A stretch of DNA of 64,000 nt, from assembly GCF_018224615.1 (NCBI RefSeq), contig NZ_JAGTUK010000003.1, forward strand, positions 420,339 through 484,338. Reading direction: 5' to 3'. Each line of letters begins with the position of its first letter. The first letter of the stretch is position 1. The position numbers and the translations under genes were made by a program. The notes under the pieces are model-generated. The model searched no databases and was not told the origin of the DNA. It was given only the letters and a program-made list of their open reading frames with translations. The DNA comes from Microbacterium paraoxydans. GTDB taxonomy: Bacteria > Actinomycetota > Actinomycetes > Actinomycetales > Microbacteriaceae. Below are positions 9,884-20,151 of the stretch, in pieces.

Positions 9884-11461
9884 ATGCGGATCACGGGACT
9901 CGGCCACGCCGGGATGTTCATCGAGACGGTCGGCGGGAACATCATCTGCGACCCCGTCCTCGGCCCCTCGTTCTTCGGCTCGTGGTTCCCGTTCCCCGAC
10001 AACCGCGGCCTCGACTGGGAGCGTTTCGGACGCGAGGCCGACTTCCTGTACATCTCGCACCGGCACCGCGATCACTTCGACCCGGCTCTGCTGGAGCGGT
10101 ACATCCGCAAGGACATCGAGGTGCTGCTGCCCGAGTACCCGATCGACGACCTGGAGCAGGACATCCGGGCGCTGGGCTACACGAACATCACGTATGCACC
10201 CGCCGGGGAGGTCATCCAGCGCGGTGACCTCAAGCTGATGATCACGCCGCTGCGTGCACCGAGCGATGGCCCGATCGGCGACTCGTCGTTGAGTGTCGAC
10301 GACGGCACCGGATCGATGCTCAACCAGAACGACTCGCACCCGCTCGACCTCGAGAAGCTGCTGCACTTCGGCAAGCCCGATGCGTACTTCACCCAGGTGT
10401 CCGGGGCCATCTGGTGGCCCATGGTCTACGACCTGCCGCTCGACGCGAAGCAGAACTTCGCCCGGCTCAAGCGCGAGGCGCAGAACAAGCGCGCGATGTA
10501 CTACATCGACAAGGTCGACGCTCCGCACGTGTTCCCGATGGCCGGTCCGCCGATGTTCCTGCGCGACGATCTGTTCGACTTCAACGGCATGGGCCGCAAC
10601 GGCGAGTCGATCTTCACGGACCAGAAGCAGTTCCTGGCGCACATGAAGGAGCTGTCGCCGCAGTACGACGGCCAGCTGTTCATCCCGGGCACCGTCGTCA
10701 CGATCGACGGCGGTGAGGTGACGACCGAGCAGTCGCTCTACACGGAGGCGGAGATCGCGCACATCTTCGACGAGAAGTGGGAGTACCTCGAAGAGCAGCG
10801 CGCGTCGCGGCAGCAGGAGATCCGCGACGAGGAGGCCTCCCGTGCGGAGATCATCCCGCCGGCGGAGATGCTCGAGGCGATCAAGGCGTGGTGGGAGCCG
10901 CTGCTGAAGAAGTCCCGCACGATCCGTCTCGGCGTGGGTGGCCACGTGCGGTTCCGCATCGGCGAGCTCGACATGGTGGTGGACTTCCCGCGCGCCAAGG
11001 TGCGCGAGTACGCCGGTGAGGAGTGCGTCTACTGGTACACGATCCCTGCCGACCTCGTCTCGACCAACATCCGTGATCACGAGATCGACTGGTCGAACTC
11101 GATCTTCCTGTCGATGCAGTTCTCCGTGGGCCGCAGCGGCAAGTTCAACGAGTTCCTCACCACGTTCCTCAAGTGCCTGTCGGTGGACCGCATCGAGTAC
11201 GTCGAGAACTGGTACCAGGAGCAGACCGACCAGACGGAGGATGCGGAGGTCGGCGACTGGGTGGTGCAGCGCCGTTGCCCGCACCTGCGCGCCGATCTGA
11301 CGCGGACGGGATCGGTCGATGAGGACGGCGTCCTGACGTGCAGCATGCACGACTGGAAGTGGGACCTGAAGACCGGCCGATGCCTCTCCACGAGCGGCCA
11401 CCCGATCCGCGCCCGCAAGATCGACGACGTCACCGACGCCGTGCTCCAGGAGGCGAGCTGA
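9884..11461 (+). CDS. Metallo-beta-lactamase-fold protein with C-terminal Rieske domain
   Basis: A 525-residue two-domain protein. The N-terminal part looks like the UlaG-type metallo-beta-lactamase fold: RITGLGHAGMFIETVGGN, then H59-x-H61-x-D63-H64 in SHRHRDHFD, the metal-binding motif. The C-terminal end has a Rieske [2Fe-2S] pattern, C465-P-H467 and C486-x2-H489 (CPHLRADL, CSMHDWKW). The pairing recalls CMP-Neu5Ac hydroxylase, but there the Rieske domain is N-terminal. About 300 residues between the motifs are unassigned. Substrate and electron donor cannot be inferred. ATG 9884 has GAGAGG upstream. The gene stands alone between the SNF2 gene and the pyr operon. Confidence 0.85.
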   Translation: MRITGLGHAGMFIETVGGNIICDPVLGPSFFGSWFPFPDNRGLDWERFGREADFLYISHRHRDHFDPALLERYIRKDIEVLLPEYPIDDLEQDIRALGYTNITYAPAGEVIQRGDLKLMITPLRAPSDGPIGDSSLSVDDGTGSMLNQNDSHPLDLEKLLHFGKPDAYFTQVSGAIWWPMVYDLPLDAKQNFARLKREAQNKRAMYYIDKVDAPHVFPMAGPPMFLRDDLFDFNGMGRNGESIFTDQKQFLAHMKELSPQYDGQLFIPGTVVTIDGGEVTTEQSLYTEAEIAHIFDEKWEYLEEQRASRQQEIRDEEASRAEIIPPAEMLEAIKAWWEPLLKKSRTIRLGVGGHVRFRIGELDMVVDFPRAKVREYAGEECVYWYTIPADLVSTNIRDHEIDWSNSIFLSMQFSVGRSGKFNEFLTTFLKCLSVDRIEYVENWYQEQTDQTEDAEVGDWVVQRRCPHLRADLTRTGSVDEDGVLTCSMHDWKWDLKTGRCLSTSGHPIRARKIDDVTDAVLQEAS

Positions 11462-11484
11462 GCCGGAGCGGCGGCCCGCTCCGA

Positions 11485-11490
11485 TAGACT
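11485..11490 (+). promoter_or_regulatory. Candidate -10 box of the pyr operon
   Basis: TAGACT, 54 bases before the pyrR start. Transcription from about 11497 would give a leader containing the complete PyrR-binding hairpin. No clear -35 box. Confidence 0.55.
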
Positions 11491-11504
11491 GACGTCGCAA
11501 GCAA

Positions 11505-11535
11505 CCTTTAACACCGTCCTGTGAGGCGGAGAAGG
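11505..11535 (+). promoter_or_regulatory. PyrR-binding RNA hairpin in the pyrR leader
   Basis: CCTT (11505-11508) pairs with AAGG (11532-11535); inside, CCG-T-CC (11514-11519) pairs with GGCGG (11525-11529) around the loop TGTGA. The segment TCCTGTGAGG matches the PyrR-recognition consensus UCCNGNGAGG. The lower 3' arm AAGG is also the core of the pyrR ribosome-binding site (AAGGGA, 11532-11537), 7 bases before ATG 11545. Binding of PyrR with UMP should therefore hide the site and block translation, as described for the mycobacterial pyr operon. I see no separate terminator hairpin here. Confidence 0.85.
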
Positions 11536-11544
11536 GAGCGGCTG

Positions 11545-12075
11545 ATGAGTGTGCGCACTGTGCTGCACCAAGCCGACATCTCACGAGCGCTGACCCGGAT
11601 CGCGCACGAGATCCTCGAATCCAATCGCGGCGCGGACGATCTGGTGCTGCTGGGCATTCCGACCAGAGGCGTCACGCTCGGCCACCGTCTGGCCGCGCTG
11701 ATCAGCGACATCGCGCAGGTCTCGGTCCCCGCGGGCTCGCTCGACGTGACCATGTTCCGCGACGACCTCGCGAAGCACCCGACGCGCACCCCGCAGCCCA
11801 CCGAGATCCCGCCCGGGGGCATCGACGGCAAGACGGTCGTGCTGGTCGACGACGTGCTGTTCTCCGGCCGGAGCATCCGCGCGGCGCTGGACGCGATCCA
11901 GTCGATCGGCCGCCCGAGCGTCGTGCGCCTGGCGATCCTCGTCGACCGCGGTCACCGGGAACTGCCCATCCGCCCCGACTTCGTGGGCAAGAACATCCCA
12001 TCCGCCCGCACCGAGCGCGTGAACGTGCGTCTCTTCGAGACGGACGGCGCCGAGGAGGTGACGATCGGCGAATGA
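11545..12075 (+). CDS. pyrR: Pyrimidine operon regulator PyrR / uracil phosphoribosyltransferase
   Basis: PyrR binds the pyr leader RNA when UMP or UTP is high and lowers expression of the operon; many members also convert uracil and PRPP to UMP. The 176-residue protein carries the PRPP-binding loop in [21 protein letters not shown], and [18 protein letters not shown] and [18 protein letters not shown], all typical of the family. ATG 11545 is preferred over in-frame GTG 11521, which lies inside the PyrR hairpin. First gene of the UMP operon; its stop overlaps pyrB. Confidence 0.95.
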   Translation: MSVRTVLHQADISRALTRIAHEILESNRGADDLVLLGIPTRGVTLGHRLAALISDIAQVSVPAGSLDVTMFRDDLAKHPTRTPQPTEIPPGGIDGKTVVLVDDVLFSGRSIRAALDAIQSIGRPSVVRLAILVDRGHRELPIRPDFVGKNIPSARTERVNVRLFETDGAEEVTIGE

Positions 12076-13037
12076 GGCATCTCCTGGACACCCGCACGCT
12101 CGACCGGGCGACCGCTCTGCGCATCCTCGATGTCGCGGAGGACATGTCCGACACGCAGTCGCGCGAGGTGAAGAAGCTCCCGACGTTGCGCGGCAAGACC
12201 GTCGTCAACCTCTTCTTCGAGGACTCGACGCGCACCCGCATCTCCTTCGAGGCCGCGGCCAAGCGGCTGTCCGCCGACGTGATCAACTTCGCCGCGAAGG
12301 GCTCCAGCGTCTCGAAGGGCGAGAGCCTGAAGGACACTGCGCAGACCCTGGAGGCGATCGGCGCGGATGCGGTCGTGGTGCGCCACCCCGGTTCGGGCGC
12401 CCCGCAGACCCTCGCCACGAGCGGCTGGATCTCGGCCGGCGTGGTGAACGCGGGGGACGGCACGCACGAGCACCCGACGCAGGCGCTGCTCGACGCGTTC
12501 ACGATCCGCAAGCGGCGCTATGGCGCGGACAGCCGGGGCCGCGACCTCTCCGGGCTGCGCGTCACGATCGTCGGCGACGTGCTGCACTCGCGCGTCGCGC
12601 GCTCCAACGTGTGGCTGCTCACCACGCTCGGCGCCGAGGTCACGTTGGTCTCGCCCCCGACCCTGGTTCCGCAGAACGTGTCGCTCTGGCCGGTGCGCGT
12701 CCGGTACGACCTCGATGAGGCGCTGGCGGACGGTCCGGACGCGGTCATGATGCTGCGGATTCAGTTGGAGCGTATGAACGCCGCGTATTTCCCGACTGAG
12801 CGGGAGTATTCGCGACGGTGGGGGCTCGACGCACGGCGAGTGGCCGCGCTTCCGACCGGTAGCATTGTGATGCACCCCGGACCCATGAACCGGGGACTGG
12901 AGATCTCCTCCGAGGCAGCCGATTCCCCCCGTTCGACGGTGCTGGAACAGGTGTCGAACGGGGTCTCCGTGCGCATGGCGGTGCTGTACCTGCTGCTGGC
13001 AGGCGAACGAGACGACGAACGAGGGGGAGACCTGTGA
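12072..13037 (+). CDS. pyrB: Aspartate carbamoyltransferase catalytic subunit
   Basis: It joins carbamoyl phosphate and aspartate to carbamoyl-aspartate, the committed step of UMP synthesis. The 321-residue protein contains the carbamoyl-phosphate site [19 protein letters not shown], the lid [12 protein letters not shown] and the [11 protein letters not shown] motif. No pyrI regulatory subunit gene is nearby, as usual for Actinobacteria, so feedback control probably rests on PyrR and CarB. The start overlaps the pyrR stop by 4 bases and the end overlaps pyrC by 4 bases. Confidence 0.97.
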   Translation: MRHLLDTRTLDRATALRILDVAEDMSDTQSREVKKLPTLRGKTVVNLFFEDSTRTRISFEAAAKRLSADVINFAAKGSSVSKGESLKDTAQTLEAIGADAVVVRHPGSGAPQTLATSGWISAGVVNAGDGTHEHPTQALLDAFTIRKRRYGADSRGRDLSGLRVTIVGDVLHSRVARSNVWLLTTLGAEVTLVSPPTLVPQNVSLWPVRVRYDLDEALADGPDAVMMLRIQLERMNAAYFPTEREYSRRWGLDARRVAALPTGSIVMHPGPMNRGLEISSEAADSPRSTVLEQVSNGVSVRMAVLYLLLAGERDDERGGDL

Positions 13038-14338
13038 GCGAGACCCTCGTCATCACCGGTGCACGGCTGCTCGGCGCGGAGAGCGCCGACCTCATCATCG
13101 AGGACGGCCGCATCGCCGAGATCGGCAGCGGTCTGAGCCGCGCCGGCGCCCGCGTCATCGACGCGTCCGGCCTCGTCGCGCTCCCCGGTCTGGTCGACCT
13201 GCACACGCATCTGCGCGAGCCGGGCTACGAGGCGTCCGAGACGATCCTCACCGGTACGCGGGCGGCGGCGGCGGGTGGATTCACGGCCGTGTTCGCCATG
13301 CCGAACACGTCGCCGGTGGCCGATACCGCCGGCGTGGTGGAGCAGGAACTCGCGCTCGGCGAGGCCGCCGGTTATGCCACGGTCCAGCCGATCGGTGCGG
13401 TCACGGTGGGGCAGAAGGGTGAGCGCCTCGCGGAGCTCGGGGCCATGGCCACGTCGCGCGCGCAGGTGCGCGTGTTCAGCGACGACGGGTTCTGCGTCTG
13501 GGACCCGCTGATCATGCGTCGCGCCCTGGAGTACGTGAAGTCCTTCGGCGGGGTGATCGCGCAGCACGCGCAGGATCCCCGGCTCACCGAGGGCGCGCAG
13601 ATGAACGAGGGCACGGTGTCGGCCGAGCTCGGGCTGGCCGGGTGGCCGGCGGTCGCCGAGGAGTCGATCATCGCCCGCGACGTGCTGCTGGCGGAGCACG
13701 TCGGCTCGCGGCTGCACGTGTGCCACCTGTCGACCGCGGGCTCGGTGGACATCATCCGCTGGGCCAAGAAGCGCGGTGTGAACGTGACCGCCGAGGTCAC
13801 CCCGCACCACCTACTGCTGACCGACGAGCTCGTGCGCGGTTACGACGCCCGCTACAAGGTCAATCCGCCTCTCCGGCGCGAGGAGGACGTGCTGGCGGTC
13901 CGCGAGGGCCTCGCGGACGGCACGATCGACATCGTCGCCACGGATCACGCCCCGCACCCGAGCGAGCACAAGGCGTGCGAGTGGCAGGCCGCCGCGAACG
14001 GCATGGTGGGACTCGAGAGCGCGCTGCGCGTCGTGCACCAGGCGATGGTGCAGCCCGGCCTGCTGGACTGGTCGGACGTGGCCCGCGTCATGAGCACCGC
14101 TCCCGCGCGGATCGGTGGTCTGTCCGGACACGGCACGCCCCTCGAGGTGGGACAGCCGGCGCACCTCGCGCTGTACGACCCCGCGGTCGACGGCGTGTTC
14201 AGCGAGGCCGACCTGCGCGGACGCAGCACGAACTCCCCGTATCTGGGACGCGAGCTGCCCGGTCGTGTGCAGTACACGCTGTACGGCGGCGTGCTCACCG
14301 TGGACGGCGGCGCGGTCGTCGAGGAGCTCGGCGCATGA
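13034..14338 (+). CDS. pyrC: Dihydroorotase
   Basis: It cyclises carbamoyl-aspartate to dihydroorotate. The 434-residue amidohydrolase is the long (type I) bacterial form. Zinc ligands are seen in [13 protein letters not shown] near the N-terminus and the catalytic Asp in [13 protein letters not shown]. The C-terminal [20 protein letters not shown] segment is also typical. The start is GTG 13034, overlapping the pyrB stop. pyrC-(membrane protein)-carA is the usual actinobacterial order. Confidence 0.97.
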   Translation: MSETLVITGARLLGAESADLIIEDGRIAEIGSGLSRAGARVIDASGLVALPGLVDLHTHLREPGYEASETILTGTRAAAAGGFTAVFAMPNTSPVADTAGVVEQELALGEAAGYATVQPIGAVTVGQKGERLAELGAMATSRAQVRVFSDDGFCVWDPLIMRRALEYVKSFGGVIAQHAQDPRLTEGAQMNEGTVSAELGLAGWPAVAEESIIARDVLLAEHVGSRLHVCHLSTAGSVDIIRWAKKRGVNVTAEVTPHHLLLTDELVRGYDARYKVNPPLRREEDVLAVREGLADGTIDIVATDHAPHPSEHKACEWQAAANGMVGLESALRVVHQAMVQPGLLDWSDVARVMSTAPARIGGLSGHGTPLEVGQPAHLALYDPAVDGVFSEADLRGRSTNSPYLGRELPGRVQYTLYGGVLTVDGGAVVEELGA

Positions 14339-14847
14339 GCGCACGGGACCTCGCGGTCGCGATCCTGATCGCCCTCGCGCTGCTGATCCTGCTCGCGATG
14401 CTCTTCGCCTGGCGACGACGAGTGCGGCGCGATGCCGCGTTCACCGCCCCCCTCGGCGTGCCGGAGCATGCGGAGGTGATGCGCCGCGACGAGGTGCTGT
14501 ACGTGTCGACCACGAAGCACGAGCAGCCTCTCGAACGCGTGGCGATCACTCCGCTCGCATTCCGGGCCCGCGGGGAGCTGGCGGTGACCGACCGCGGTCT
14601 CGCGCTGGCCCTCGACGGGGCACCCACGGTCTTCCTCGCGCGCGAGCACCTCGTCGCGGTGGACCGTGCCACCGTCACGATCGACCGCGTGGTCGAACCG
14701 GGCGGTCTGGTCCGCATCGCGTGGCGCGTCGCCGACGCGACCATCGTGGACAGCTACCTCCGGCTCGCGAACGGCGATCCGCAGAATCTCATCTCCGACC
14801 TGCAGCGGCTCGTCCCCGCTGCTCCCGACACAGGAGCAACGTCATGA
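14335..14847 (+). CDS. PH-like-domain membrane protein of the pyr operon
   Basis: A 170-residue protein with one N-terminal membrane helix (about residues 6-26, [20 protein letters not shown]) followed by a basic RRRVRRD stop-transfer sequence and a mostly beta C-terminal part of about 130 residues. A protein of this shape sits between pyrC and carA across Actinobacteria, for example M. tuberculosis Rv1382; its function is not known to me. Start and stop both overlap neighbouring genes by 4 bases, so it is made together with the UMP enzymes. The predicted topology puts the bulk of the protein in the cytoplasm, on the side of the positive residues. Confidence 0.85.
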   Translation: MSARDLAVAILIALALLILLAMLFAWRRRVRRDAAFTAPLGVPEHAEVMRRDEVLYVSTTKHEQPLERVAITPLAFRARGELAVTDRGLALALDGAPTVFLAREHLVAVDRATVTIDRVVEPGGLVRIAWRVADATIVDSYLRLANGDPQNLISDLQRLVPAAPDTGATS

Positions 14848-16022
14848 CCAACCAGACATCCTCCCCGGCGGCCTCTCCGGCCCGCCTTCCCGATCCCGCC
14901 GTGCTCGTCCTCGAAGACGGGACCCGCTACCGCGGCCGCGCCTACGGTGCCCGTGGGCGCACGCTCGGCGAGGTCGTGTTCGCCACCGGGATGTCGGGAT
15001 ATCAGGAGACCATCACGGACCCGTCGTACGCGGGCCAGATCGTCCTCCAGACCGCCCCGCACATCGGCAACACCGGCATGAACGACGAAGACCCCGAGTC
15101 CCGTCGCATCTGGGTGGCCGGGTACATCGTGCGCGACCCCTCGCGCGTCGTGTCGAACTGGCGCGCCACGTCCTCCCTCGACGACGTGCTCGAGCAGGAC
15201 GGCATCGTCGGCATCAGCGGCATCGACACCCGAGCGGTCACGCGGCACATCCGCTCCGCGGGCTCGATGCGCGGCGGCATCTTCTCGGGTGCCGACGCGG
15301 AACTGGATGCGGACGAGCAGCTGCGCATCGTGCGCGAGGCCCCGGAGATGACCGGACTCAACCTCTCCGCGCAGGTCTCTGTGCAGAGTGCCACGGTCAC
15401 CCCGGCGGTGGGGGAGCGCATCGGCAACCTCGCGGTGCTCGACCTCGGCGTCAAGAAGGCCACGATCGACAACCTGGCCGCCCGCGGCTTCGACGTGCAC
15501 GTGCTGCCGCAGGACGTGAGCATCGACGACATCCGGGCGATCGAGCCGGTCGCGGTGTTCTACTCCAACGGCCCCGGCGACCCCGCCGCCTCCGGCGACC
15601 ACGTGGAGCTGCTGCGCGCCGTGCTCGACGACGGGCTGCCGTTCTTCGGCATCTGCTTCGGCAACCAGCTGCTCGGCCGTGCCCTCGGCCTCGGCACGTA
15701 CAAGCTGCCGTTCGGGCATCGCGGCATCAACCAGCCCGTGCTCGACAAGCAGACCGGCAAGGTCGAGATCACCGCCCACAACCACGGCTTCGCGGTCGAG
15801 GCGCCCCTGGAGGGCTCCTTCGACAGCCCGCACGGCTACGGCAAGGTCGAGGTCAGCCACGTCGGCCTCAACGACAACGTCGTCGAGGGACTCCGTGCCC
15901 TCGACATCCCCGCGTTCTCGGTGCAGTACCACCCCGAGGCCGCGGCGGGACCCCACGACGCCAACTACCTCTTCGACCGGTTCCGCGACATGGTCATCGC
16001 GAGCAAGAAGGACGCCAAGTAA
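14844..16022 (+). CDS. carA: Carbamoyl-phosphate synthase small subunit
   Basis: The glutaminase subunit releases ammonia from glutamine and channels it to CarB for carbamoyl phosphate, used for both pyrimidines and arginine. The 392-residue protein has the N-terminal CPSase domain ([20 protein letters not shown]) and a class I glutamine amidotransferase domain with nucleophile Cys271 in [10 protein letters not shown] and the His/Glu pair in [15 protein letters not shown] 14844 overlaps the previous stop; an in-frame open stretch upstream is the antisense of nothing coding and is not needed. Confidence 0.97.
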   Translation: MTNQTSSPAASPARLPDPAVLVLEDGTRYRGRAYGARGRTLGEVVFATGMSGYQETITDPSYAGQIVLQTAPHIGNTGMNDEDPESRRIWVAGYIVRDPSRVVSNWRATSSLDDVLEQDGIVGISGIDTRAVTRHIRSAGSMRGGIFSGADAELDADEQLRIVREAPEMTGLNLSAQVSVQSATVTPAVGERIGNLAVLDLGVKKATIDNLAARGFDVHVLPQDVSIDDIRAIEPVAVFYSNGPGDPAASGDHVELLRAVLDDGLPFFGICFGNQLLGRALGLGTYKLPFGHRGINQPVLDKQTGKVEITAHNHGFAVEAPLEGSFDSPHGYGKVEVSHVGLNDNVVEGLRALDIPAFSVQYHPEAAAGPHDANYLFDRFRDMVIASKKDAK

Positions 16023-19000
16023 TGCCCAAGCGCGACGACATCACCTCCGTCCTCGTCATCGGGTCCGGCCCGATCGTGATCGGCCAGGCCTGCGAGTTCG
16101 ACTACTCCGGCACCCAGGCGTGCCGCGTGCTGCGCGAGGAGGGGGTCAGGGTCATCCTGGTCAACTCCAACCCGGCCACCATCATGACCGACCCCGACTT
16201 CGCCGACGCGACGTACATCGAGCCGATCACGCCCGCCGTGATCGAGACGATCATCGCGAAGGAGAAGCCCGACGCGATCCTGCCGACGCTCGGCGGCCAG
16301 ACGGCGCTCAACGCCGCGATGGCGCTGCACGAGCAGGGCATCCTGGAGAAGTACGGCGTCGAGCTGATCGGTGCCAAGGTCGACGCGATCCGCAAGGGCG
16401 AGGACCGGCAGGTCTTCAAGGAGCTCGTGCTGGAGGCGGGCGCCGACGTGGCCCGCAGCGTGATCGCCCACACCATGGACGAACTGCTCGCCGGCGCGGC
16501 CGAGCTCGGCTACCCGCTGGTCGTGCGCCCGTCCTTCACGATGGGCGGCCTCGGCTCCGGCTTCGCGTACGACGAGGAGGACCTGCGCCGCATCGGCGGG
16601 GCGGGCCTGCGAGACTCTCCCACCACCGAGGTGCTCCTGGAGGAGTCGATCCTCGGCTGGAAGGAGTACGAGCTCGAGCTGATGCGCGACACCGCCGACA
16701 ACACCGTCGTGGTGTGCTCGATCGAGAACGTCGACCCGGTCGGCGTGCACACGGGCGACTCCATCACGGTCGCTCCCGCCCTCACGCTGACCGACCGCGA
16801 GTACCAGAAGCTGCGCGACATCGGCATCGACATCATCCGCGCGGTCGGCGTGGACACGGGTGGCTGCAACATCCAGTTCGCGGTGAACCCGGAGAACGGG
16901 CGCATCATCGTGATCGAGATGAACCCGCGCGTGTCGCGCTCGAGCGCCCTGGCGTCGAAGGCCACCGGCTTCCCGATCGCCAAGCTCGCGGCGAAGCTCG
17001 CCCTCGGCTACCGTCTCGACGAGATCCCCAACGACATCACCGGCGTGACCCCCGCGAGCTTCGAGCCCACGCTCGACTACGTGGTGGTCAAGGTTCCGCG
17101 CTTCGCGTTCGAGAAGTTCCCCGCCGCCGACGCGACGCTGACGACCACCATGAAGTCGGTCGGCGAGGCGATGGCGATCGGCCGCAACTACGCCACCGCG
17201 CTGCAGAAGGCGCTGCGGTCGCTCGAGAAGCGCGGCTCCAGCTTCCACTGGGGCGAGGAGCCGCGGAGCGTCGAAGAGCTGCTCGAGGTCGCGAAGACCC
17301 CGACCGACGGCCGCATCGTGACGCTGCAGCAGGCGCTGCGCAAGGGCGCAACGGTCGAGCAGGCGTTCGAGGCCACCGCGATCGACCCGTGGTTCCTCGA
17401 CCAGATCGTGCTGATCAACGAGGTCGCCGAGGTGGTGCGCACGGCCCCCGAGCTCGACGCCGCCACCCTGCGCTACGCCAAGGAGCACGGCTTCTCCGAC
17501 GCTCAGCTCGCACAGCTGCGCGGCGAGAGCGAGCCCGAGATCCGCGGTGTGCGTCATGCCCTGGGCATCCGTCCCGTCTACAAGACGGTCGACACGTGCG
17601 CCGGCGAGTTCCCCGCGCTCACGCCGTACCACTACTCCAGCTACGACGCGGAGACCGAGGTCGAGCCTTCGGAGCGCACCAAGGTCGTCATCATCGGCTC
17701 GGGCCCGAACCGCATCGGGCAGGGCGTCGAGTTCGACTACTCGTGCGTGCACGCGTCGTTCGCCCTGTCCGACGCCGGGTTCGAGACCGTCATGGTCAAC
17801 TGCAACCCGGAGACCGTCTCGACGGACTACGACACCTCCGACCGGCTCTACTTCGAGCCGCTCACGCTGGAGGACGTGCTGGAAGTGCTCGACGCGGAGG
17901 CCGCGAGCGGCACCATCCTCGGTGTCGTGTGCCAGCTGGGCGGGCAGACGCCGCTCGGACTCGCGAAGGGCATCGAGGCGGCCGGCTACACCGTGCTGGG
18001 CACGAGCCCGGAGGCGATCGACCTCGCCGAGGAGCGCGAGCTGTTCTCCCGTCTCCTCGACGACGCCGGCCTGCTCGCGCCGCGCAACGGCACGGCGATC
18101 GACGTGGAGGGCGCCGTCCGCATCGCGGAGGAGATCGGCTACCCCGTGCTCGTCCGCCCCAGCTTCGTGCTGGGCGGCCGCGGCATGGAGATCGTCTACA
18201 GCACCGAGGCGCTGCGCGACTACTTCGTGCGCACGGCCGGCGAGGTCGTGATCGAGGAGGGAAAGCCGCTCCTGGTCGACCGCTTCCTCGACGATGCGAT
18301 CGAGCTCGACGTCGACGCGCTGTATGACGGCACCGACCTGTTCATCGGCGGGGTCATGGAACACCTGGAGGAGGCCGGCATCCACTCCGGCGACTCCAGC
18401 TGCACGCTGCCGCCGGTGTCCCTCGGGCGCAGCGACGTGGACCGCGTGCGCGAGGCCACGCTCAAGATCGCGGAGGGCGTGGGGGTGCGCGGGCTGCTCA
18501 ACGTGCAGTTCGCCATCAGTGCCGGCGTGCTCTACGTGATCGAGGCCAACCCGCGCGCGAGCCGCACCGTGCCGTTCGTGTCGAAGGCACTCGGCATCCC
18601 GATGGCGAAGGCCGCGAGCCGCATCATGACCGGCTCCACGATCGCCGAGCTGCGCGCGGAGGGCATGCTGCCCGAGCAGGACGGCTCCCGCGTTCCACTC
18701 GACGCGCCCGTGTCGGTCAAGGAGGCCGTGCTGCCGTTCAAGCGGTTCCGGACCGCCGATGGCAAGACGGTCGACTCGGTGCTGGGCCCGGAGATGCGCT
18801 CGACGGGCGAGGTCATGGGTATCGACCGCGACTTCCCGACCGCGTTCGCGAAGAGCCAGGCCGCCGCGTACGGCGGGATGCCCACGTCGGGCACGGTCTT
18901 CATCTCGGTCGCCGACTCGGACAAGCGCGCCGTGATCCTCCCCGCCCACCGGTTGCAGCAGCTCGGCTTTACGATCGTGGCGACCGAAGGCACGGCGGAG

Positions 19001-19309
19001 ATCCTGTCCCGCAACGGCATCGCCGTCACGGTGGTGGAGAAGTACAGCGAGACGCAGGAATCGGGCGCGCGCAACATCGTCGACCTGATCAACGACGGGG
19101 AGATCGACATCGTCGTGAACACCCCCTCAGGCGGCGCCGCGCGTGCGGACGGCTACGAGATCCGGGCGGCGGCCGTCGCGGCCGACAAGGCGCTCTTCAC
19201 GACCATCGCGGTGCTCGGCGCGGCGGTGAGCGGCATGGACGCGGCCGACGAGGGCTTCCAGGTGAAGAGCCTGCAGGAGTACGCGCTCGACCGGGCGGCC
19301 GCGGTATGA
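16022..19309 (+). CDS. carB: Carbamoyl-phosphate synthase large subunit
   Basis: It makes carbamoyl phosphate from bicarbonate, ammonia and two ATP, with CarA supplying ammonia. The 1095-residue protein has the two homologous ATP-grasp halves: the first starts [20 protein letters not shown], the second [20 protein letters not shown]. Glycine-rich lids [11 protein letters not shown] and [11 protein letters not shown] are seen, and a C-terminal MGS-like domain from about residue 960, where UMP and ornithine act in known enzymes. The start shares one base with the carA stop (TAATG). This is the longest gene in the pyr operon. Confidence 0.98.
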   Translation: MPKRDDITSVLVIGSGPIVIGQACEFDYSGTQACRVLREEGVRVILVNSNPATIMTDPDFADATYIEPITPAVIETIIAKEKPDAILPTLGGQTALNAAMALHEQGILEKYGVELIGAKVDAIRKGEDRQVFKELVLEAGADVARSVIAHTMDELLAGAAELGYPLVVRPSFTMGGLGSGFAYDEEDLRRIGGAGLRDSPTTEVLLEESILGWKEYELELMRDTADNTVVVCSIENVDPVGVHTGDSITVAPALTLTDREYQKLRDIGIDIIRAVGVDTGGCNIQFAVNPENGRIIVIEMNPRVSRSSALASKATGFPIAKLAAKLALGYRLDEIPNDITGVTPASFEPTLDYVVVKVPRFAFEKFPAADATLTTTMKSVGEAMAIGRNYATALQKALRSLEKRGSSFHWGEEPRSVEELLEVAKTPTDGRIVTLQQALRKGATVEQAFEATAIDPWFLDQIVLINEVAEVVRTAPELDAATLRYAKEHGFSDAQLAQLRGESEPEIRGVRHALGIRPVYKTVDTCAGEFPALTPYHYSSYDAETEVEPSERTKVVIIGSGPNRIGQGVEFDYSCVHASFALSDAGFETVMVNCNPETVSTDYDTSDRLYFEPLTLEDVLEVLDAEAASGTILGVVCQLGGQTPLGLAKGIEAAGYTVLGTSPEAIDLAEERELFSRLLDDAGLLAPRNGTAIDVEGAVRIAEEIGYPVLVRPSFVLGGRGMEIVYSTEALRDYFVRTAGEVVIEEGKPLLVDRFLDDAIELDVDALYDGTDLFIGGVMEHLEEAGIHSGDSSCTLPPVSLGRSDVDRVREATLKIAEGVGVRGLLNVQFAISAGVLYVIEANPRASRTVPFVSKALGIPMAKAASRIMTGSTIAELRAEGMLPEQDGSRVPLDAPVSVKEAVLPFKRFRTADGKTVDSVLGPEMRSTGEVMGIDRDFPTAFAKSQAAAYGGMPTSGTVFISVADSDKRAVILPAHRLQQLGFTIVATEGTAEILSRNGIAVTVVEKYSETQESGARNIVDLINDGEIDIVVNTPSGGAARADGYEIRAAAVAADKALFTTIAVLGAAVSGMDAADEGFQVKSLQEYALDRAAAV

Positions 19310-20151
19310 CGGCACGCTTCGGGGAGCGGGTCCGTGCGGCCTTGGACGCGCACGGACCGCTCTGCGTCGGCATCGACCCCCACGCCGCACTGCTCGCGGC
19401 GTGGGGGCTGTCCGCCGACGCCGCCGGTGCGCGGCAGTTCGGGCTGCGCACCGTCGAGGCGGCGAGCGGTCGTGTCGGCTTCGTGAAGCCGCAGGTGTCG
19501 TTCTTCGAGCGCCACGGCTCCGCCGGGATCGCGGCGCTGGAGGCCGTGATGTCCGCAGCGCGCGCGGCCGGGCTGCTCGTGATCGCCGACGCCAAGCGCG
19601 GCGACATCGGATCCACGATGGACGACTACGCCCGGGCCTGGCTCGGCGCGGGGTCCGCCCTGGAAGCCGATGCGCTTACCGTGAACCCGTACCTCGGCGT
19701 CGGCGCGCTCGGCGGGGCCTTCGCACTGGCGGAGGAGCAGGGCAAGGGCCTCTTCGTGCTCGCGGCGACGAGCAACCCCGAGGCCGCGGACCTTCAGCGC
19801 GCGCGCACGGCGTCCGGCGACACCGTGTCGGCCGCGGTCGTCGCCGAGGTGTCGGCGCGCAACGCCGCAGGCACCGGTGCGGGGGAGTGGGGCAGCTTCG
19901 GCTTCGTGATCGGCGCCACGCTCGACCTGGGTGCCGCCGGGATCGGGCCGTTCGCCCCCACCGCGCCGATCCTGGCCCCGGGCTTCGGCGCGCAGGGAGC
20001 GGAGCCCGCCGATCTGGTGCGCCGCTTCGGCGCGCTGTCGCCCTCCGTGCTCGCGAGCGAGAGCCGCAGCATCCTCTCCGCCGGCCCGGACGACCTGGCC
20101 GAGACCATCGCCCGACGTGCCGCCCAGTACCGCGAGGTGACCCGTGACTGA
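19306..20151 (+). CDS. pyrF: Orotidine 5'-phosphate decarboxylase, type 2
   Basis: It decarboxylates OMP to UMP, the last step of de novo UMP synthesis. The 281-residue protein belongs to the longer subfamily found in Actinobacteria: [28 protein letters not shown], and the catalytic Lys/Asp array [15 protein letters not shown]. pyrD and pyrE, needed for the steps in between, are not in this window. The start overlaps carB by 4 bases and the end overlaps the next gene by 8. Confidence 0.96.
   Translation: MTARFGERVRAALDAHGPLCVGIDPHAALLAAWGLSADAAGARQFGLRTVEAASGRVGFVKPQVSFFERHGSAGIAALEAVMSAARAAGLLVIADAKRGDIGSTMDDYARAWLGAGSALEADALTVNPYLGVGALGGAFALAEEQGKGLFVLAATSNPEAADLQRARTASGDTVSAAVVAEVSARNAAGTGAGEWGSFGFVIGATLDLGAAGIGPFAPTAPILAPGFGAQGAEPADLVRRFGALSPSVLASESRSILSAGPDDLAETIARRAAQYREVTRD

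Noticed and set aside
6553..10053. An 1166-codon minus-strand open frame
   Set aside because: Antisense to nusB, the SNF2 gene and the start of the MBL-Rieske gene, without any recognisable domain.
11521..11544. GTG 11521 as the pyrR start
   Set aside because: It lies within the PyrR-binding hairpin and would have no ribosome-binding site; ATG 11545 does.
15965..18949. A 994-codon minus-strand open frame
   Set aside because: Antisense to carB, no motifs, no start signal; carB is certain.
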